From Verrucomicrobiota bacterium (GTDB lineage: Bacteria; Verrucomicrobiota; Verrucomicrobiia; Limisphaerales; JACRJZ01), in NCBI GenBank assembly GCA_022711695.1, contig JAKLEJ010000086.1, positions 1 through 10,558 of the forward strand: DNA of 10,558 bases. Reading direction: 5' to 3'. Below are positions 8,128 through 10,558 of this stretch, piece by piece; position 1 is the stretch's first letter, and each line of letters begins with the position of its first letter. Below the pieces are notes generated by a model. That model was given only the letters and a program-made list of their open reading frames with translations. It did not search any database and was not told the origin of the DNA. The position numbers and the translations under genes are program-made.

Positions 8128-9171
8128 TCAGGCGGGCTTCTGGGTTTCGAGCAGGGCGTTGACGCGCGTCATGACCGCAAAGGCGTCGGCCACGTAAAGC
8201 ACATCCGCCTTGCCGCGAGCCCAGCCGCAGTTCGGGTCCAGGCTGATGGCGCGGCGCTCGTTGATGAAGCGCCAGCCCACGGTGTGAGGCTCCTCGCCAT
8301 GGCAGCAGGTGGAAAGCCCCTTGGGATGCCGCGGCGTCGAACCCGTCTGGCCCACCTGGTTGAGGTGGGTGAGGAAGGACAGCACCGCCTGGCCCTCGCC
8401 GCCCAAGTCCACCAGCGACTTGCTGCTCCCCAGCGAGGCGCGGGTGAGCTGGAGGAACCCCCGAATCAGTTTCTCCGCCTCCGGCACGTGCGTCTGGCCA
8501 TCCGCCTGCTTCTTGGTCCAGCCGGCCCCGGTGACAAACAGCAGCCGGGCGTCCGGGCGGATCGTCTGGGCGTCGGCAGCCGGCACGCGCAGGCCGGTCA
8601 CCTGGGTCCGCTTGCAGGAGTCCGGCAACGGAATCGCCACGGCTTCCACCGCGGCATGGCCGGCGGCAATTGGCGCGGCCGGCTGGCTGCCCGGGTCGAT
8701 CAGGATGAACCAGGGTCGCTGCGCGCGCGACAGTTGCGCCTCCATGCGCTGGCGGTAATACCAGCGGTTGATGGCCGGTTTGGCGCCGTCAGTCGAGACG
8801 CCAGTGACGTGGGTGTCCACGCGTCCGCCCAGGCGCTGCGCCACGCCGGGCAGCACGCGGTTCCAGCGCGACGTCGCCGGCGCCACCACCAACGTGGCCT
8901 GGGCTGCCCGGCAAAGGGCCTCGGCCGCGGCGGCGTCGCTGGCGTAGCGCGACTGGCCGAAATCGGGGCCGGACACCGCCAGGAATCGGCTCGCGCCGCA
9001 GCCGGCGATGGCGTCAGCCCCGGGCTGCGTCGTTTCGCCGACCAGGGCCGCCGCGAATTGGACGCCCGGAAGGCTCTTCTGAAGCCCCTGGCACACGCCC
9101 AGGGCCTCGAGCGCGGGTTTGCCGAGCGAACCGTCGGCTTCTGTGTGAGCAAGAAAGAGAATCGTTTCCAT
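8128..9171 (-). CDS. etfA: Electron transfer flavoprotein, alpha subunit, divergent
   Basis: Forms with EtfB a cytoplasmic FAD-containing heterodimer that carries electrons between flavoprotein dehydrogenases and an acceptor. The 347 residues (usual about 310-330) begin METILFLAHTEADGSL, a typical EtfA/FixB N-terminus. The N-terminal domain contains SDAAAAEALCRAAQATLVVAP (78-98) and RVLPGVAQRLGGRVDTHVTG (105-124), matching the EtfA pattern of access to subunit surfaces. The C-terminal FAD domain keeps SKSLVD (250-255), QVGQTG (272-277) and SLDPN (310-314). It departs from the family at the usual SRA-VD Arg (Lys251 here) and at the usual GISGAIQH flavin loop, replaced by GLSTCCHGEEPH (285-296) after a shortened linker. 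The start at 9171 gives the standard N-terminus; longer frames upstream run into etfB sequence. There are 47 bases between etfB and etfA with no Shine-Dalgarno. It follows etfB in one likely operon. Confidence 0.85.
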   Translation of the reverse strand: METILFLAHTEADGSLGKPALEALGVCQGLQKSLPGVQFAAALVGETTQPGADAIAGCGASRFLAVSGPDFGQSRYASDAAAAEALCRAAQATLVVAPATSRWNRVLPGVAQRLGGRVDTHVTGVSTDGAKPAINRWYYRQRMEAQLSRAQRPWFILIDPGSQPAAPIAAGHAAVEAVAIPLPDSCKRTQVTGLRVPAADAQTIRPDARLLFVTGAGWTKKQADGQTHVPEAEKLIRGFLQLTRASLGSSKSLVDLGGEGQAVLSFLTHLNQVGQTGSTPRHPKGLSTCCHGEEPHTVGWRFINERRAISLDPNCGWARGKADVLYVADAFAVMTRVNALLETQKPA

Positions 9172-9218
9172 AGCTTGAACGAAAGGGTTGGTGTGGGTCT
9201 GGTTGTCGCGGGGGGGGC

Positions 9219-10028
9219 CTATTGCTTGAGCCAATCGACAATTTCGCGCGCGATCTCCTCCGGCGAGGCGTCCTTGACGATGCGCGTCTCGCGCTGCTGC
9301 CGCGGCAGGGCGACGCTGGCGAAAGTCACGCCCTCGGTCCCGGTCTTCACGGCCTTGGCCCGTTGCAGGGCCGGCATCACCGTGCGCATGTTGGTCATTC
9401 CCACCTGGGGATTGTTTTTGGGTTCCGGCAGGTTGCCGGTGGCCCAGCCCAGCAGGGCCGGCGGCCCCGCGCAGCGCGAGACCTGATGCCGGCCGCCTTC
9501 GATCCGCTCCAGGATTTCGAACGACCCGTCCGGGTTGACCTTGAGCGCGTCCACCCCCTGGAACTGGTCCACGATGCCCAGCCGCTCCCCGACCATTTGC
9601 ATCGTCGCTCCCGCTCCGCGCGACGCCGATTCCCATCCCCCGAACACAAGCAGCCGGGACTTGTCCAGGCCGGCGATCCCCTGGATCGCCTCGGCCAGCG
9701 CCGCCGCCGTTTCCGACGGGTCCGTAAATCCGTTTGCCGGCCCGTCCAATGCCGCCAGCTCGAAGGGGACCTTTTGCGCCACGGTCATCATCACCTGCTG
9801 CAGCTTGGCCTTGGGCCCGAGGCTGACGAGGTGGACTTTGCTCCCCGGGAGCTGACGCGCCAGGTTGGCGGCTTCGTAAAGGGCATGGCCGGCCCAGGGA
9901 TCCAGCACCGCGGGCAGGATCATCTCGTTCTTCAACGCCGGCCCGGCCGGCCCGGTCACCGGCTCCAGGGTCTGGAGCGGGTCCGGCACGATGCTCCCGC
10001 AGACCACTATCTGATAGCTATTGCTCAT
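9219..10028 (-). CDS. etfB: Electron transfer flavoprotein, beta subunit
   Basis: The 269-residue partner of EtfA, close to the 250-265 usual for EtfB. It starts MSNSYQIVVCGSIVPDP, equivalent to the common MKIVVxxKxVPD opening, then LDPWAGHALYEAANLA (in place of NPxDENAVEEAL), KVHLVSLGP, TDPSETAAALAEAI, LLVFGGWESASRGAGATMQMVGERLG (the GxQxxDxDxxQxGPxLAxxLG position, altered in several residues), and LERIEGGRHQV, the EtfB signature region, with one residue fewer than usual before the Gly pair. The final part VGMTNMRTVMPALQRAKAV corresponds to PRYxxxxxxMKAKKK. The ATG at 10028 is chosen over the in-frame ATG at 10082 because the fold begins there; neither has a clear Shine-Dalgarno. It precedes etfA by 47 bases and follows a GltD/PreT-like oxidoreductase after a 258-base spacer. 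Confidence 0.88.
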   Translation of the reverse strand: MSNSYQIVVCGSIVPDPLQTLEPVTGPAGPALKNEMILPAVLDPWAGHALYEAANLARQLPGSKVHLVSLGPKAKLQQVMMTVAQKVPFELAALDGPANGFTDPSETAAALAEAIQGIAGLDKSRLLVFGGWESASRGAGATMQMVGERLGIVDQFQGVDALKVNPDGSFEILERIEGGRHQVSRCAGPPALLGWATGNLPEPKNNPQVGMTNMRTVMPALQRAKAVKTGTEGVTFASVALPRQQRETRIVKDASPEEIAREIVDWLKQ

Positions 10029-10090
10029 AGATAAAATCGTTTCCCTAAATACCCTCAAAAGAGCGCCCCGAAAGCAAAGCATTTTTTAGC
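10029..10090 (-). promoter_or_regulatory. AT-rich leader in front of etfB, possible promoter
   Basis: Just upstream of the etfB start the DNA becomes clearly AT-richer than anywhere nearby, including a run of six T at about 10082-10087 and ATTTTATCT directly before the ATG. A local drop in GC before a gene often marks a promoter or an open ribosome landing site in genomes with weak Shine-Dalgarno use. No convincing -35/-10 pair with correct spacing and a usable leader length could be fixed, so this is only a region of interest. Confidence 0.35.
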
Positions 10091-10142
10091 CCGCTCTTCT
10101 CGTCTTCTCGCCAAGTGTGGATGCGACGAGAGCCGGCATCGA

Positions 10143-10155
10143 CCGGGAAACCCGG
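10143..10155. repeat. Short hairpin CCGGG-AAA-CCCGG
   Basis: CCGGG (10143-10147) and CCCGG (10151-10155) are perfect 5-bp arms with an AAA loop in the spacer between the oxidoreductase gene and etfB. It is short, and alone it may be chance in GC-rich DNA. Together with the larger inverted repeat nearby it makes the spacer unusually structured. Confidence 0.35.
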
Positions 10156-10191
10156 AAGACGATCAGGCAGGGAGAGAAGGTCGGGCTCGAA

Positions 10192-10257
10192 CGCGCATCC
10201 CTCCCGTGAGAGATTCGGGCCGGGCGCGCCGCCGCCGGCGGGCGGGCGGGATGCGCG
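10192..10257. repeat. Long inverted repeat between oxidoreductase gene and etfB
   Basis: CGCGCATCCCTCCCG (10192-10206) pairs with CGGGCGGGATGCGCG (10243-10257) at 14 of 15 positions, with a 36-base loop that is itself very GC-rich and self-complementary. A transcript reading from the oxidoreductase gene to etfB would form this structure about 30 bases after the oxidoreductase stop (10287). It could terminate or attenuate that transcript, or protect its 3' end. No T-tract follows on the minus strand. Confidence 0.6.
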
Positions 10258-10286
10258 CGGCGAGCCGGTGCGGCGGATCGGCGCGG

Positions 10287-10558
10287 CTATCCTTTGATCC
10301 AAACCGGCACCGGCTGGGCGCGGAGAAAATCGTCCATTTGGCGGGCGGCCTGCAGGCCCTCGGCCACCGCGCGGACCACCGTGGTTCCGCCGTTGACCAG
10401 GTCTCCAGCCACAAAGACGCCCGACCGCGATGTCTGCAATGTGTCAGCGCGGGTCCACACCAGGCCGTCGTCGGTCAGGCGGACCCCCGGCAAGGCCGCC
10501 TTGAGATCCTCCGAAATCGTCTGGCCGAGCGCTTCGACCACGAGATCGGCAGGCAGGA
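10287..10558 (-). CDS. FAD-dependent NAD(P) oxidoreductase, GltD/PreT-like, C-terminal end only
   Basis: The last 90 residues of a flavoprotein whose 5' part lies beyond the right edge; the frame is open to base 10557. The fragment begins LPADLVVEALGQ, the end of the NAD(P)-binding domain in this family (pattern D-hydrophobic-V-x-A-x-GQ), then GVFVAGDLVNGGTTVVRAVAEGLQAARQMDDFL, the conserved FAD-contacting Gly-Asp motif and C-terminal helix of glutamate synthase small subunit-type proteins, PreT and NfnB relatives. The GTG at 10541 is internal, not a start. The exact member of the family cannot be told from the C-terminus. Its position upstream of etfB-etfA suggests it exchanges electrons with the ETF, although a structured 258-base spacer separates them. 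Confidence 0.8.
   Translation of the reverse strand, partial: LPADLVVEALGQTISEDLKAALPGVRLTDDGLVWTRADTLQTSRSGVFVAGDLVNGGTTVVRAVAEGLQAARQMDDFLRAQPVPVWIKG

Noticed and set aside
9208..9217. Run of eight G in the etfB-etfA spacer as a possible slippage site
   Set aside because: It lies after the etfB stop and outside both coding frames, so slippage there would not change either protein.
8128..9636. Longer EtfA starting at 9636
   Set aside because: The added N-terminal part overlaps etfB in another frame and is low-complexity; the METILFLAHTE start is the family-typical one.
10029..10082. Longer EtfB start at the ATG at 10082
   Set aside because: The 18 extra residues precede the conserved EtfB opening and have no ribosome site.

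Overview
The window is high-GC bacterial DNA (by eye about two thirds G+C), dense in genes on both strands, with Shine-Dalgarno sequences missing or weak at most starts. The gene content (a GH62-type arabinofuranosidase, secreted SGNH and propeller-like proteins, an OPT-family transporter) fits the Verrucomicrobiota/PVC group best. That placement is inferred from gene style, not from a marker gene.

Layout. 1-978 (+): 3' part of a GH62 alpha-L-arabinofuranosidase, open at the left edge. 979-1344: a 366-base intergenic stretch with a perfect 18-bp hairpin, a 7-bp GC hairpin and a 90-bp repeat with 10-bp inverted ends. 1345-3264 (+): OPT-family transporter. 3379-4131 (-): pyrH, UMP kinase, convergent with the OPT gene. 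4157-4252: a second copy of the 90-bp repeat. 4266-5585 and 5582-7027 (-): an ATGA-overlapping pair of exported proteins, an SGNH/GDSL hydrolase and a propeller-like protein. 7028-7251: divergent spacer with a perfect 30-bp palindrome. 7252-8037 (+): protein of unknown function. 8128-9171 and 9219-10028 (-): divergent etfA and etfB. 10029-10286: spacer with a large inverted repeat. 10287-10558 (-): 3' end of a GltD/PreT-like FAD-dependent oxidoreductase, open at the right edge.

How it works together. The left and middle parts suggest polysaccharide use: arabinose side-chain removal, a probable esterase-type SGNH enzyme and an exported propeller protein, with a nearby transporter whose substrate cannot be read. 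The right part is a redox module: a two-subunit electron transfer flavoprotein behind a pyridine-nucleotide-type flavoprotein, which could be its electron donor or acceptor. pyrH is a housekeeping gene found here outside the usual rpsB-tsf-pyrH-frr neighbourhood.

The most unusual structure is the dispersed repeat. Its two copies are in inverted orientation around the OPT-pyrH block, yet both lie just upstream of a gene start in the same orientation relative to that gene. No CRISPR array, tRNA, rRNA, IS transposase or phage gene was seen.
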